Assembly (NCBI GenBank): GCA_001574975.1
Contig: KQ965827.1
Span: 122,214-186,213, forward strand
Length of the DNA stretch: 64,000 nt
Reading direction: 5' to 3'
From: Gonapodya prolifera JEL478
Lineage: Eukaryota > Monoblepharomycota > Monoblepharidomycetes > Monoblepharidales > Gonapodyaceae
How positions within the stretch are numbered: position 1 is the first letter of the stretch; every line of letters begins with the position of its first letter. Of the stretch, positions 11,430 to 23,673 are shown piece by piece. A program made the translations under genes and the position numbers. A model generated the notes under the pieces. It saw only the letters and a program-made list of their open reading frames with translations, was not told the DNA's origin and made no database searches.

Positions 11430-11659
11430 ATGTCCTCGCACAGCCCCTCCGAGCAACAGGGCCCTCCACCCGCGGTGTTCCAGCTTCCTCCCGCTCCCCC
11501 CAAACAGCCCCTCTCGACCCAGCTCTTCTATTGGGTCTTCGTGCCTTTCGTGCAGGGCGCCATGTATGGATTCGGCGAGTGTACAGCACGAGTCGTCATG
11601 GGAAAGTGAGTGTGCACCGATGAAGAATCATGCCTGTCTGTTGTAGTGTTGTCGTGTAA
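11430..11659 (+). CDS. Small single-pass membrane protein (Mim/TOM-accessory-like size), unknown
   Basis: Starts MSSHSPSEQQGPPPAVFQ, Pro-rich, then LFYWVFVPFVQGAMYGFG, a hydrophobic segment with small-residue (G/A) spacing, ending ECTARVVMGN. The exon ends at 11605 at a GTGAGT donor. A 41-base intron ends in TTGTAG at 11646 and the last codons are VVV and stop at 11659. Without splicing the frame stops at 11609 after MGK, so the intron alters only the last few residues. Length is about 62 residues. Small tail-anchored proteins of this kind are common in the mitochondrial outer membrane; this is inference only. Confidence 0.5.
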
Positions 11660-12596
11660 GTCGAGCGACAATCGTCGGCTAGCATCACCGCGATTGTCAA
11701 GTTAGGAGTGGAGTCGGGGACACGGACGAACACATATGCACATGTTGGTGACCTGACCACTAATGGCTTGCAAAACGTCGAGGAAATGTAGTTCCAGAGG
11801 ATTGGAAACACCTTTCCGGGGACTGAGGAACCGCCCAACGTGGAAATGACCTTACATGTAATGCCACTATCTGAAGTTCCCGGAAAGTGGTCCTCGGGCG
11901 TGCTCACGAAGCGGAAAGGTCACACAGCGACTGCCCAGCACTAGTGGAAGAATCGTTTTTCTCATGCAGTGCGAAGTCAGGAATGCCGGACGTGGCAAGG
12001 GTAACAGCCGAGCTCGGAGAATGGGCACACTCGTGTCTGGATGTTCTCAATCGGAGTAATGGTGTCGTCAGACACGGAACCCTTGTCATTCACACATCTC
12101 CCCTGCTCGTCACCCCATTCCGACCTGCTTTTCCTATTGCAACACATCTTACTATCCCTTCCTGTCTCGTACCTCAATTTTCATCTTCCAATGTCATACT
12201 CCATCTTCCGCAATGCCTCTTTCGAATCCACAAGCTGGGGCTACCTTCCCGCTGTGACACCTAAGACATCAACGACTCAAGTATCCGCTTCCGCTGGCGC
12301 TCCGTGGTCGTCAACCGGTCGTGCCCTTCGCCAATCGTCCACGTCACCTCAATGTGGCGATGAAAAGCCTCCTTGCCGTAATGTATTTTTAGAGAGGCCC
12401 CAGATGACACCCGACATTGGAGTGGGGTATGCAGGGCGGGTATACGGAATGGCTAGAAGCCAGCTGGGGCTATGTTACTGAATGTAAAAGTACAATGGAC
12501 GATGTGTTATCGGCAAATTCTTCCCGCAATGGCAGAAGTTTTCCCGAAGTTCACCTTTCCCTTGCGATTCGTAGGCTCACACAATCCGTTAGACCA
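11660..12596. other. Gene-free stretch upstream of the acyltransferase gene
   Basis: About 940 bases. Reading frames at 11887-12264 and 12041-12481 exist, but they lack start context, splice continuity and recognisable motifs. Probably promoter and 5' untranslated sequence of the acyltransferase gene. Confidence 0.5.
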
Positions 12597-14939
12597 ATGG
12601 CCGCTCCTGCCCCACGTCGCATCCCGCGCTCCTATCTCAGTGGCCTCGATATTGTGTTTGGTGGACTTGCTTCTCCAAATTTTGCATACATTGCAGGTGT
12701 CGCTGTATCCAGTGAGTACTCAATCACCACGTAGACAATGAATTTCCATCAAGGCCAAGCGCTCTTCCAGTTTATGATCCCCCCTTCCCTCATCCGCTCA
12801 CAATTGAACACGTCAGAGCAACGCTGCGTTCGAAAAGAGTTCGCGGTGACGACCCTTCACGAGTTCGGTTTCTTGGTAAGCTTGTTCGGGAAGGTGACCC
12901 TCAGGACTGGTGGAGGAGGCCGTACTTTGAAGGAGAGGCGAAAGACTTCAAGTGGGAGGATCATGTTGTCGAGGTGGAATTGGTGAGTTCTTTTGTTGTT
13001 ACATTTCGAGGGGTGGCTTTGAACGACATAGTTCAAGCAATGATGATGAATTAAGACTCATTGGAATTGCAACCCCTCCTCCCCTGCCGGCCTGGTTAAA
13101 TGACCCACACAGCCATCCCCGGGAACTGACGAACAACTTCGCGTGTTGGCTTCTGACATCCAATCGAGCCCATTGGATGTTAATAAACCATTGTGGAAAT
13201 TCTACCTTGTGAAAGGTTTGGAGGGGGGCAGGTGGGTGACCATCAGCGCAGAAGGCTGTGACGAAGATTCTCTGATCCGAAACGCCCTCAGAATGGCCAC
13301 CATCGATCGATGCCATGTAAGCTCCGTGACTTCTAGCAGCTTAACATTGGCATCGCTCTCAAGAGTTATCCTAGCACGCCATCGCTGACGGTGAAGGCAT
13401 GGTGCGATCCCTCTTTGCGGACGAGCGCTCGTCCTCTCAATACACCCTCCACCGCCATGTGGCCCGTTCCAATCCCATCCTCGAATTTTTTTCAACAGTC
13501 TGGGCATACCTGAGCTCCTTTGTCATTTTCATCCTGTACGCAATCATGGTCCAGTCTCGGCTTATTGGCTCTCGCGCAGGACTGCGGATCACCCAACGAA
13601 ATGAAAAGGCGGGAACAACGGGAGTACTAGGAGTTCTCGGGTCGCATCCAAAGAAGCAAGTTTATTACGGCACAGAGGGCGTGGATTTAAATGAGGTCAA
13701 GGCTATGAAGGTGCGTCTGTGACGAAGACACCGTCACAGTCACATCAGACATGGAATATGGCAATACCTTCAGCTGTCGGCGTGTCGAGGCGATTCACTT
13801 ATACGTCGACCTCTCACCATGCAACAATTCCACAGGATGCACTCGGGGTGTCTCTCAACGATGTAGTTCTAGGTCTCACCGGCCGTGCTTGTGATCGGTA
13901 CCTGCGCGAACGAGGAGCAATTCGGGACGAGAGGATGAATTTTGGAGTGCCTGGTGAGTTTGTCGTTCTTACACCGTTATCATAAATCGATCCCACCCCA
14001 ATCCTTAATGAACTTACTGCTCTCCCCCTTTTCCAAAGTGTCTGCACGAGCGATGACAGACAACTCCCTCACAAACAAGCTTCTTGCGTTCACTTGCCTA
14101 TTTCCACGTTCGGCATCAAAATCGTCACTCCCTTTAGTCGATTTCATCCACGCAACTGCAGAATGGATGGACTGGCAAAAAGCGCTCCGTCCTTCCCTCG
14201 CACTGCAGACGGCCTTCATGGATAAAATCGTGAGAGGAGCGTGGATGATGCCTTCGAGGTGAGAAAGAAATTTGGCATCACAATCGCGTCATGGGCAAAC
14301 AAAAATTTAGCATTGTTGAGATGACGATGGCACCGTCGTATGGTGGAATATCAAACGTGCCGGGTCCCGCGGAGCCCATCAAGGTGATTGGAGCATTCAT
14401 TCGCCTCACATCATCAAATTTTCATGCGTTTCCGCTCTGAAGTGGGGTGGTGCAACAATAAGCCGTATTTTTGTTGCCAATCCGATCAGCCATGCCTCAC
14501 CCGGTTCAATCGGGGTCGCAGTCATGAGTTACGTCGGGAAGCTGTACTTCTGCATTGCAATGGACGAGATCGAAGAAGGGGAACTAAGGTTTGGTGACAA
14601 TGTTGTTTACGAGGCCGGTGCTGGCAATCGAAGTGAGTATTTCCGGTCATTAGGCTGGTGTATCATTCTCAATACCTGCTTTTTGTGTCAGTCACAGCGC
14701 TGTTCCATGAAGAAGTCGCAAGTCTGGGGAAACTCATCGGGGAAGCGAAGAAGGCAGGCAGAGAAAAATCTCTCCACCGGAAATCTAATGCACGTCTTTA
14801 CGCGCATCTGATACATTCGTTGGGTAATTTTTCTGTCCCGATTTGGGTGTTTGGAATCATTGCAGCGGTTTTCATGGCTGTTTTCGGACCATCCTTCGCA
14901 CCCAAGCGAGTCCCTTTCCCTAGAGCACCTGAAGAATAA
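12597..14939 (+). CDS. WS/DGAT-family O-acyltransferase with membrane segments
   Basis: Multi-exon. Start MAAPAPRRIPRSYLSGLD, exon end near 12713, then the exon reading PSALPVYDPPFPHP and WEDHVVEVEL, then LDVNKPLWKFYLVKGL. The exon ending RCH at 13316 joins, across an intron of about 58 bases, to HAIADGEG, which restores the catalytic HHxxxDG motif of wax-ester synthase/diacylglycerol acyltransferases. Two hydrophobic segments follow (VWAYLSSFVIFILYAIMV and a C-terminal IWVFGIIAAVFMAVFG). The C-terminal domain has the family's ISNVPGPAEPI and SIGVAVMSYVGKLYF strands. It should esterify acyl-CoA to a long-chain alcohol or diacylglycerol at the ER or lipid droplet. It is followed on the same strand by an elongase and a fatty aldehyde dehydrogenase. 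Confidence 0.85.
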
Positions 14940-15296
14940 TAAATTTTGATTACTCTTGACGCGATGCGCTGACGCGATAGGTTTTGGGGGGAGGGGGGGG
15001 GAAGTGGCGCAGCACATGGTGCCTCTGGACATCTCGTCTCCCCATCGGGTCTAAATTTTTACTCCAACCCAAGCTTCGATCTTGTCCAGAAGTGCGCTTT
15101 CGATTTTATTAGCACACACGGAACGCAACTGACTGATTGAACTCACGCAATCGTCCAACCGTTCGGTTATAAACGGATCCTTCCCCACCCGTACCGAATC
15201 TCGTCCCGAAATCCACATCCCCCAAATTTGCACTCTCGGACGACTTTTACCGACACTATTCATCCCCGCTCACCCGTTGCAATCAAAGCCATCGAC
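14940..15296. other. Intergenic region with a G-run
   Basis: About 357 bases between the acyltransferase and elongase genes. It contains AATAAA just past the stop at 14937-14943 (polyadenylation-like) and a G-rich run near 14986-15000. No gene seen. Confidence 0.6.
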
Positions 15297-17122
15297 ATGC
15301 CTCTCGCATCTCAAATCGCCGGGTACAACCCGCTGTTCTCGTACAAGCCCATTCTCTGGACCATTGGAGTCACCCGAACCATCGAAAACGCTCTCGCCCC
15401 ACTCTACCAGCCGTTCTCGAAAGCCGTTTTCGCGATCGTGAAGTTTGTCATGTGAGCCCTGTATGGAGTCGTTTGGAACCGAGTGTGGTCGCTTGACATG
15501 CCTGTTTCCCCACAAACCACGTTGATGCTCTTTCTTGTAATACTTGCCCGCTTTAGTGGTGATGGTCTTTGGAACAAGTTCGTGTGGTGGATGGACAACA
15601 ACAAAGTCCCGTCGGTGGACCGTCTGAACCTCCCCATGACTTACTCTCCCGTCAGTTTCGATTACGATCGTTTTTGGCCACTGATGTCACGTGTTTCACA
15701 TACTTTCGCTCGCCAAAACTTCCTTTTCACGTTCCTTCAATCAACATCGGACCATCTTTAACCCGCCCTTCCGAACCTCCTCGCCCTGCTCCTAACAGCT
15801 CCAACCCCTCCTCCTGGGCGGTCTTTACATTGCCGGAATCTACATTGGCAAACGCTACATGGACAAGCCCGAGCGCAAGCCCGTTGACATGACCAACTAC
15901 TCCTACTTCCACAACTCGTTCCTCGTCGCGCTCAACGGGTACATGATGTGGGGATTCATCACTGAGGCTTGGTTCAACGGCGGATTCACCGCCGTGCTTG
16001 GGCCTTGGGGTCAGCTGCCAGACTTGTCGCCCAAGGGAGACGGGGTACGTGGGCTTTGTTCGGACACCGCAAATGGCGACGAAGACTGATGGTTTTCTTT
16101 GCTTTGTGAACACGTTTTGACTCTTGACGAACTTATAGATGGGTGAGCACTTCTCTGTTCTCTCATTTCTAACTGATGGTGTCCTGACATAACCTTTCTT
16201 CACCAACTCGACAGCCCTCATCATGTGGATGTACTACTGGTCCAAAGTACGTTTCTTTTTTCATACGCTGATATTTGAACGTCGCAGACATTGACCATGG
16301 GCAAATCACAGATCCCAGACTTCCTTGACACCGTCATCATGGTGCTGAAGAAGAACTTCCACCAAATCACTTTCCTCCACCTGTACCACCACGCCTCGAT
16401 GGTGTTCATGATGTGGCTCATTCAATACTCGTGCCCGGGAGGCGACAGTGAGTGCCGCCTTTGAATTGCGTTGCCTGAGCGACGTGTAAATGTGTTTGTG
16501 TAATTGTAGTGATCCACACCCCGACAATCAACTCCTTTGTGCACGTTGTGATGGTGAGCATTGAAGCTTTCCCCGTTACCTTTGCGAGGGATGTGGTGTT
16601 CATGAGACCTGATTTTGCGACTCTTAGTACGGCTACTACCTAGGCCGCTCCTTGAAGTTTGAATGGCTCGCCTTCATCAAGAAGTACATCACCCAAATGC
16701 AATTGACGCAGTTCGGTATTGGAATGGCTAACGTGAGTCTCTCTTGATCACTGTTCTAATTAATCGAGAGCTTATCACAACGTGCCAACAACAGGCCCTG
16801 TACTTGATGGGGTCGTACCTTTACGGCCTTCCCTATGGCACGCCCAACGACGTCTGGACTACCTTTACTCACCTTCGCGCCCGCCCCGACTTGTACCCCC
16901 TCCTGATCTCCGGTACCACCGTGTCTTACCTCTCCACAATGGTCTACCTCTTCATGGACTTCTAGTGAGTAGTCACGGAGGGGCTTTGTTGCGATCCCCC
17001 ATTGACCGTGCGCTTGTTTCTCTTTTCAAAGCATCAAGGACCGGAAACGGGAAGCTGCCGCTCGCAAGGCACGGGCTGCGAACGGGTCTGCGCCAGGAGG
17101 GAAGGCGATTGAGGGCAAATAA
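15297..17122 (+). CDS. Fatty-acid elongase (ELO/GNS1-SUR4 family)
   Basis: At least seven exons. Exon 1 (MPLASQIAGYNPLFSYKPIL) ends at 15451. The second runs to MTYSP at 15650 and joins at 15800 to LQPLLLGGLYIAGIYIGKRY. Further exons give the family motifs IPDFLDTVIMVLKKN, the catalytic histidine box HLYHHASMVFMMW, INSFVHVVMYGYYYLG and the T-QxxQF element (THLQLTQFG-type, here QMQLTQFG). Several membrane helices are visible and the protein ends in a Lys-rich tail. The enzyme condenses malonyl-CoA with a fatty acyl-CoA in the ER, the first step of each elongation cycle. The histidine box has Leu in the second position (HLYHH); substrate chain length cannot be read from this alone. Stop TAA overlaps an AATAAA. 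Confidence 0.93.
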
Positions 17123-18269
17123 ATTTGAATGGGAATGTGATGGAGATTAACCGTACAACGATTTGCAAGTATTATGACGTGTGTAGAGAGTGTACAGCTT
17201 GCGATTAATGGATTTACGAAGCCTCGAGAAAAGGGAGACAAGGCGGGAGAGGGGATGGAACGTCCCGTAAAAGTTTGAGGCCGGGCCATGTAGCAAGTGT
17301 CACCCGACAAACAGTTGAAAGTCAATGAAAGCAGGTCACCGGTTGTATTGCAGTGTGAACTTGGCAAAACGTTTACAGGTAATCTGCTCTCTCCCTAGTC
17401 CGGTGAGCCCAGACGATAATACAGCCACAGAATGCCCAGGCGGTGCAAGAACAAGCCGACCCGTGGAAAAACGTCTGGCACACGTAGAGGTTTGTGGCAC
17501 AGTCACGAACATATTTTTCGGTCTTTCTCCTGAAAGAAACGCCTGAGAGTAAATTCGCGTCTTTACTTGAATATAGTGAATATAGATGAGTTTTTTTCTC
17601 CCGTGTAACCTTGTATTTATCGTGTCGCGGCGGGATCACCGTTCAATCTGAGCACCGACACGACTCCGATTGCAGGAAAGCGGCATCGCTTCCAAAATTT
17701 CACATCGGAGCAAGGAAATACATATCTGGTTCAATCTTATGGTCGAAGCATGGGCTTTGAGATCCCATTTTGGCATCCGGGTGCCCATACCCGATAACAA
17801 GTTCACGCTACCCCACCGCCAGGCTCAATGCAAGGATGAAAGCATCGAATCGTCAATGAAAATGTCATTTTCACGACAATTCTTAAACGAATTCGTTCGT
17901 GGGGCTGTAGTCCCTATTCACTTGACCTTTCTTTAGTCTACATCACGTGATTCCGATGGGAAATTTGGAATAATTCCCTCGAACCCTCGTTTGCGTGACT
18001 TTGATTGCGGCAGAACAAGTTCCACCTGACGGCAAAACCCGGTGTGTGCCAGCCTGTCTTCGACCTGATTCTTTGGGTCGGTGCACAGGTTTTGTGTCCC
18101 CGGCCAACATACTCTCTCACAGGCAAAGCTCAGGCTGCGACATCCTTTTTTTTTGTTTCGTGAAGACCCGCCAGGCGGCACATTTTCTGCCGGAATTCAT
18201 CCGGATCGGTTTCAGCGGAGCCGCGCCCTGCCAGCCCACTTTCTGTTCCATTCTCACCTAATCAACTCG
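17123..18269. other. Gene-free stretch
   Basis: About 1.15 kb between the elongase and aldehyde dehydrogenase genes. Only short overlapping frames on both strands; the one at 17995-18261 overlaps the next gene's leader and has no motif. Presumed 3' region, promoter and 5' leader. Confidence 0.6.
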
Positions 18270-20642
18270 ATGTCACTCAGATACAACACTTCGGCGGAGA
18301 TCAAGGAGGTGAACGGCGCCTACCCTTCCATTCATCTTTCCTCATTTCTCATGTCGCACTTGTTCCATCCGCGGTCCTCGGAATCGCATTCGTCAAGGCC
18401 TGGGAAGTCGTCAGCGCTACGTACCGCACTGGCAAGACTCGCCCGTTCCCCTTCAGACGTGAGCAGTTGAGGCAGTTGTACAAGCTGATCAACGAGAACC
18501 AGGATGCCTTCAACGTTGCCATGGACAAGGGTGAGTGCTGTTCCCAAAGATAGTGGAGGCAAGCAATGATTTCTCATTCTGGAACGCAAGACTTGAAACG
18601 TAACAAGCACGACACTTACGTGTATGAAATCCTGACTTCGCTCAACGACATTGCCGACCAAGTTGCCAACATTGAGGTGACTTAACTAGAAGGATTCTAT
18701 TTTTTTTTGGCTCATATCTTGCACCTTAATTAGAAATGGGGAGAGACCGAAGTCATTGCGAGCGGTACCTTTGGTGGAGAGCGCGTTGAGATCCAATACG
18801 AGCCCCTGGGTGTTGCACTTGACATTGTTCCCTGGGTACGTTCGTCAATCATGTCTCTAAATATTCGTCGGTTCACATTGTAACGTGACCATCGACAGAA
18901 CTACCCTGTTTTCCTGGCGATCAGCACCTTTGCTGGTATCATTGGTGCGGGCAACTGCTGTATCTTGAAACCATCCGAGCTCTCGCCGTACACCTCTCAG
19001 CTTGTACGTCGACCTTGTAACGGTTTTCGTCGTCCCATCATAACTTTCCTTCTTTTGCTTCGCAGTTCGCGGACTTGTTCCCGAAATACCTGGACCAATC
19101 GTGCTACCGTGTCATCAACGGTGCCGTGCCCGAAACAACTCAGCTTCTCGAGTACCCCTTCAACCAGATTACATACACCGGATCCACACCTGTCGGCAAG
19201 ATCATTCAAAGCGCGGCAGCGAAGCACCTGACGCCTGTTCTCCTCGGTTCGTGCCCTTACTTTCGTGTGATGATGAATAGAATGTATGCTGACTATGGCG
19301 TGGCACTCAGAACTTGGCGGCAAGTCCCCCGTGTACGTTGCCCCAGACGCAGACATTAAAATTACGGCGCTCCGTATTGCTGTCACCAAGTTCTTCAACA
19401 ACGGTGAGATTTTGCATCGCTGGATCATCGAGAGCCTCTAACTCATGTTGTCATTTCGCCGACAAAAGGTCAAACCTGTGTGACACCCGACTACATTCTC
19501 GTGCACAAGAAAGTCGCTGCCGCGTTCATTGCCGAACTCAAGGCAGTTGTCGAGAAGAACTGTGAGTACCGATTTCAATCGCAATGGCCCGCCTTCAGTA
19601 CCCAACGCCTTGTCGCCTCTTCTCTCCAGACGGTCCCGACCCCAAAAAGTCCGCCGACTACGGCCGCGTCATCTCCAAGAACCACCACCGCCGCATCATG
19701 AAGCTTCTCGAGCGGGACGCCGCGGCGGAGCTCACATTCGTCACGGGCGGGCCCAAGACTGCCGACGAGGAGGACAGGTACATCCCACCCACGGTGGTGA
19801 CTGGCTTCCGCACGGACAAGGACTACGCCCTCATGGAAGGAGAGCTCTTCGCGCCCGTGCTGCCCGTCATCGAGATTGGCAGCCAGGAGGAGGCGCACAA
19901 GTTCATCAACGACCGCCCCCACCCACTCGCGGCGTATGTGTTCAGTACCAGTGCTGCCGTCATCGCCAAGTTCCAGAAGGAAACGCACTCGGGTTCCATG
20001 GCTGCGGTTCGTAGTGCGGGGCACTAAGCGGTCTGATTTCGACTTTGATTAATGGCAACTACTATTCCCAGAACGATTGCCACATCACTGTGACAGCGCC
20101 TGATGCTCCATTCGGAGGAGTCGGACCGTCCGGAATGGGTGCTTAGTACGTAGTCGCTCCTGTTTGACATCACGACCCCCACAACTCACTTTCGATACAG
20201 CCACCACAAGTACGGATTCGACCAGTTCTCGCACAAGAAGACGGTGGTCATCAAGAAGACGTCGCGAGACCCTCTCGATGGTATCCGTACACCCCCGGGC
20301 GACTACGAGGTGAGTTGGAAGGAACGTCATCAGACTTGAAAAGTTAGGTGATCGCATTTCTTTCTCGTAATTAGCGTACCAAGAGGCTCGTGGAGCTTTT
20401 GAGTGAGTTTTGTTTCGTCTCGTTCAAACCTACAGTGCTTCTGAGCTTGCGTTCATACTTTTTTTGCAGTTCTCAAGAAGCCCCCTAGTGAAGGATACCT
20501 CGCCTTCAAGAAGGTCTTCAGCCGCGTGTTCCGCCCTGCGCTCATCACCCTCGCTGCCGCCATCCTCTACAAGAGGTTCGGTAGCGGTGATGTTGTCAAG
20601 GATATCACCGTCCTTGGGGCCACTCTGAAATCTCTCCTGTGA
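18270..20642 (+). CDS. Fatty aldehyde dehydrogenase (ALDH3 type, C-terminal membrane anchor)
   Basis: About eleven exons. Exon 1 is [13 protein letters not shown] (18270-18308), spliced to [20 protein letters not shown] at about 18399. Family residues are all visible: [32 protein letters not shown]-type [11 protein letters not shown], the catalytic Glu element [12 protein letters not shown], and the catalytic Cys in [13 protein letters not shown]. Later elements are FGPVLPV-type [11 protein letters not shown] and [12 protein letters not shown]. The protein ends in a hydrophobic segment ([17 protein letters not shown]), as in ALDH3A2 and yeast Hfd1, which anchors it to ER, lipid droplet or mitochondrial outer membrane. 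It oxidises medium and long-chain aldehydes to fatty acids. Third in a run of plus-strand lipid genes. Confidence 0.93.
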
Positions 20643-20793
20643 TCGTGTGTTGGTCATCAGTTTCTGTTTAAGATAGATAATCTGAGTTTTGGACCTGAAA
20701 ATACATAAACATTTTGTGTGACGTTTTGTATGTGCTGAGGACTTCATTCACCTGTTGTTCTTATTCCCAACGACTCTCGCCCAACCCGAGGAA

Positions 20794-22097
20794 ATGGTCT
20801 TCTACTTCACAAGCAGTGGTACGTCTGGAACCGATAGTAATCAGCACTGTGCCCTCCTGATTCGATGCCAACAATCTCTGTGAAGTGGTGGATCCCCCAG
20901 CTCAGATTTACATGGGCAAGGATAAATTTGAGAGTGAGCAATGGGCAAGCCCACCTCATTCGACCGGTTTACCCTCTCTTACCTAGGCATCGTCGAATCT
21001 TGACATTCTGCGATCGAAAACCAGACGAAGATCTCATCAAGTGGGGTTGGGAAGAAGACGTGTGGTTCCATGGTGGGCAATAGCGATTGGCACCGAGACC
21101 GGAACAATGTTCTTATTCCCAATGTGGATCGACGAACGCTGGACTTCCATTGGCTCTGTGCTGTTCTTTGGCCGAACGATTCAGTCGACAAGCTCTCGTC
21201 CGCCCATGTTTACCTTCGAATACCAAAAGATGCTGGGTACACTTGGGAAACGATCCCGGAAGATTTAATCGTGGACTGTGCTCAACTCACCAAAGCAAAC
21301 AGCATTGAAGGTGGGGTGGAGAATCCTTTGCCTTCCCAGTTCTCCGGTTCTCAACAACTAGCTGTCGCATTTTCACATAAAGGTTCCAAGAAGAACAACA
21401 TTACTATCATTTACACGCCAGTGAGTAGACAGGTACCAATGCCCTCCGCACCCGGGACACCTCCTCGGGCCCACATTTGGTCGTGCTTTCCTCTTTTGTC
21501 GTTTCTGGCTACTCGGCGCAGAGAGAATCGATTTAAACTTGATACGTCACTTGGAACGAAGAGGGATTTGGGATACCATATGTACTTTTGGTCTCATAGT
21601 ATCTCGTTTCCACAACAGTGGTCTAATCTGAAGAAGACTGGAGCAATGGATACTGGCCAAGTTGCTTTTCACAAAGACAACGTGAGACTGCTTTTAACCC
21701 CCCAATATTGATACTGCAATGCTGACAAAGGCTGGTGGAAACAGCTGGTGAAACGGATCCATGTGGAGAAGAAGGACAACTTTATCTTGAATCGTCTCAA
21801 CAAGACGAAGCAAGAGAAACAACCTGATCTTGAGCGGGAGAAGCTTGATAAGCAGAAATCGGAGAGGGCGTCTCAGCGAAAAGATGAGAAAGTTCGAGTG
21901 AGTGGTTCCAAGTTTGCTGTCTTTCACGGACCGGCTCTGATGCCCCACGCTTCCATCAGAAACAAGAAGAGCTTAAGTTGCGAGAAGAGCGGCAAAAGAT
22001 GGATGACGTGAAGCACTATAAAGATGTGTTCAAAGATGATAGTGCGATGTCTTTGTCGAACAGGTCTGGGATAGACATTGATGAAGATTTTATGTAA
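20794..22097 (+). CDS. CCDC25: CCDC25 homologue (NFACT-R/DUF814 domain)
   Basis: The start MVFYFTSS is the nearly invariant N-terminus of this family. Next come [81 protein letters not shown] and VAFHKDN. A charged coiled coil with many Lys/Glu follows and the protein ends GIDIDEDFM, like the acidic end of the human protein. Five or more introns, the first at GTACGT after codon 8. The NFACT-R domain is related to the nascent-chain quality-control factor Rqc2/NEMF. In animals CCDC25 has been described as a DNA sensor; its ancestral role is unclear. The next gene starts within 16-73 bases of this stop. Confidence 0.92.
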
Positions 22098-22169
22098 AGT
22101 ATTCCATAGTATTTGAAGAGCAGACGGAGATCATCTGAGTGCCGAGAGTGGATGACTCCGGGCGGAGAG

Positions 22170-23673
22170 ATGTCTGCAATTGTGCCAATCACCGTCTTTA
22201 CCGGCTTTCTGGGAGCAGGAAAGACATCAATCATCCTCGCTGTCACCAAGAGGGTTCCAAAGGACTATCGAATCGTTGTTTTAAAGGTATTTCCTCGTGA
22301 ATGTCTTTATAACCCCAAGAGACACCTTCCTCATTCCAATTCACGCTTGCGAAGAACGAATTTGGTGATGTCAAAGGTGTGTTTCTCCTCCCACTTTGCC
22401 ATTTGACAGTACTTCATGGGAACGATGCCATCTCCGAACAGTCGACAGTGAACTCATTCGGGAGTCCAGTGTTCAGGTCACAGAGATGCTCAATGGCTGT
22501 ATGTGCTGTGTGCTAGTCGGTCAGATGAGGAACGCTCTACTGGAGATTTACGGTTTGTGGCAGTGTCGTTCTGCAAATTTGAACGAATGCATAATCTACA
22601 TCACAGAGAATTATCATCCCGACCGCATCATCGTGGAGACATCTGGATCCGCCTTTCCCGCACCAATTGCTTGGCAGATCCGTGAACTGCGACGGGAAAA
22701 TCTGCCTTTTTGCTTGGACGCTATCATAACTGTGGTGGATTGCGTGAACTTCAGAGGATATGAAGACACGTCCTATACCGCAAAGATGCAAGCAAAGTAC
22801 ACGGACGTCATTGTCCTAAACAAGTGGGAACTAGTAAGGGACCAAGAAGCTCTTTCAAATGAATCGTGTTAATGCCCGCGAAAATAGGTCTCTGAAAGAG
22901 AACTTGATCTTCTTTTAGACCACGTCAATGAGCTCAACGATGAGACGCCCAAGATTAAGTCTGAACCGAACATGGGAGGTGTCGCTCCTGACCTCATATT
23001 CGGTCTTGACACACGGCTCTTTGAAGTTGTGAACTCTCAACCAGAGACGAAAGAAATGTCTGAAATACTAGCGAATAGTGGTGTGGACAGAGATACGGGA
23101 CATCACTGGGGAGAAGTGGATTTGATTCGTGTTGTCCGGCAGACTGGGGTGCCCGACAGTGAACATTATCCCGTAAAACACGACCATTCACACGCTGCCA
23201 CGGACGAAGGAAATCACAGTCACGACACTGATCGGAATGTTACGGATGTGAACTTCACTGGGGCCGCAGAGCGAAACGCTCTTGACCCAGTGGCGGTGAC
23301 AGAGTTCCTCAAGGGTTTGAACAAGGAGGACGTTTTTCGTGTCAAAGGCTTTGTACGACTCCACGAGCCCATCCCTCACGCAACTCTAGAATCAATTGCT
23401 TCCGAAGGTGTGTTTCTGAACAGGTCCACGGCCCTAGCGGGAGATACGCTTTATATCCTGAACTGGGCGTTTGGACGTTGGACGTGGACAGCTCTAGCTG
23501 CCCAAGCTGCCGAAGAGAACGACGTACGAAAGAGTATTGTTGTGAAGGTCACAGTTATGGGATTGGGATTGCGAATGTGGCGTGACCGGATTGCGCACGG
23601 ATTTAGTGCAGTTTCAGACCGAATAACTGGTGAACGTGTTGAGGTCGTGTTGACAGAAGCGGAACGCCGGTAA
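22170..23673 (+). CDS. CobW/COG0523 metal-chaperone GTPase (ZNG1-like)
   Basis: Start MSAIVPITVFTGFLGAGKTS; the Walker A loop is GFLGAGKTS. An upstream in-frame ATG at 22113 would add 19 residues; I prefer 22170 because family members begin just before the P-loop. Next exons give NEFGDVK, then VTEMLNGCMCCVL with the metal-binding CxCC motif, IIVETSGSAFPAP, ITVVDCVNF and VIVLNKWELV (NKxD-type guanine specificity, with W in the third position). The C-terminal half has a His-rich segment (HDHSHAATDEGNHSHD) and a CobW C-terminal domain (VFRVKGFVRL). The family transfers zinc to client enzymes such as methionine aminopeptidase 1; cytosolic. Tight head-to-tail arrangement with CCDC25. Confidence 0.88.
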
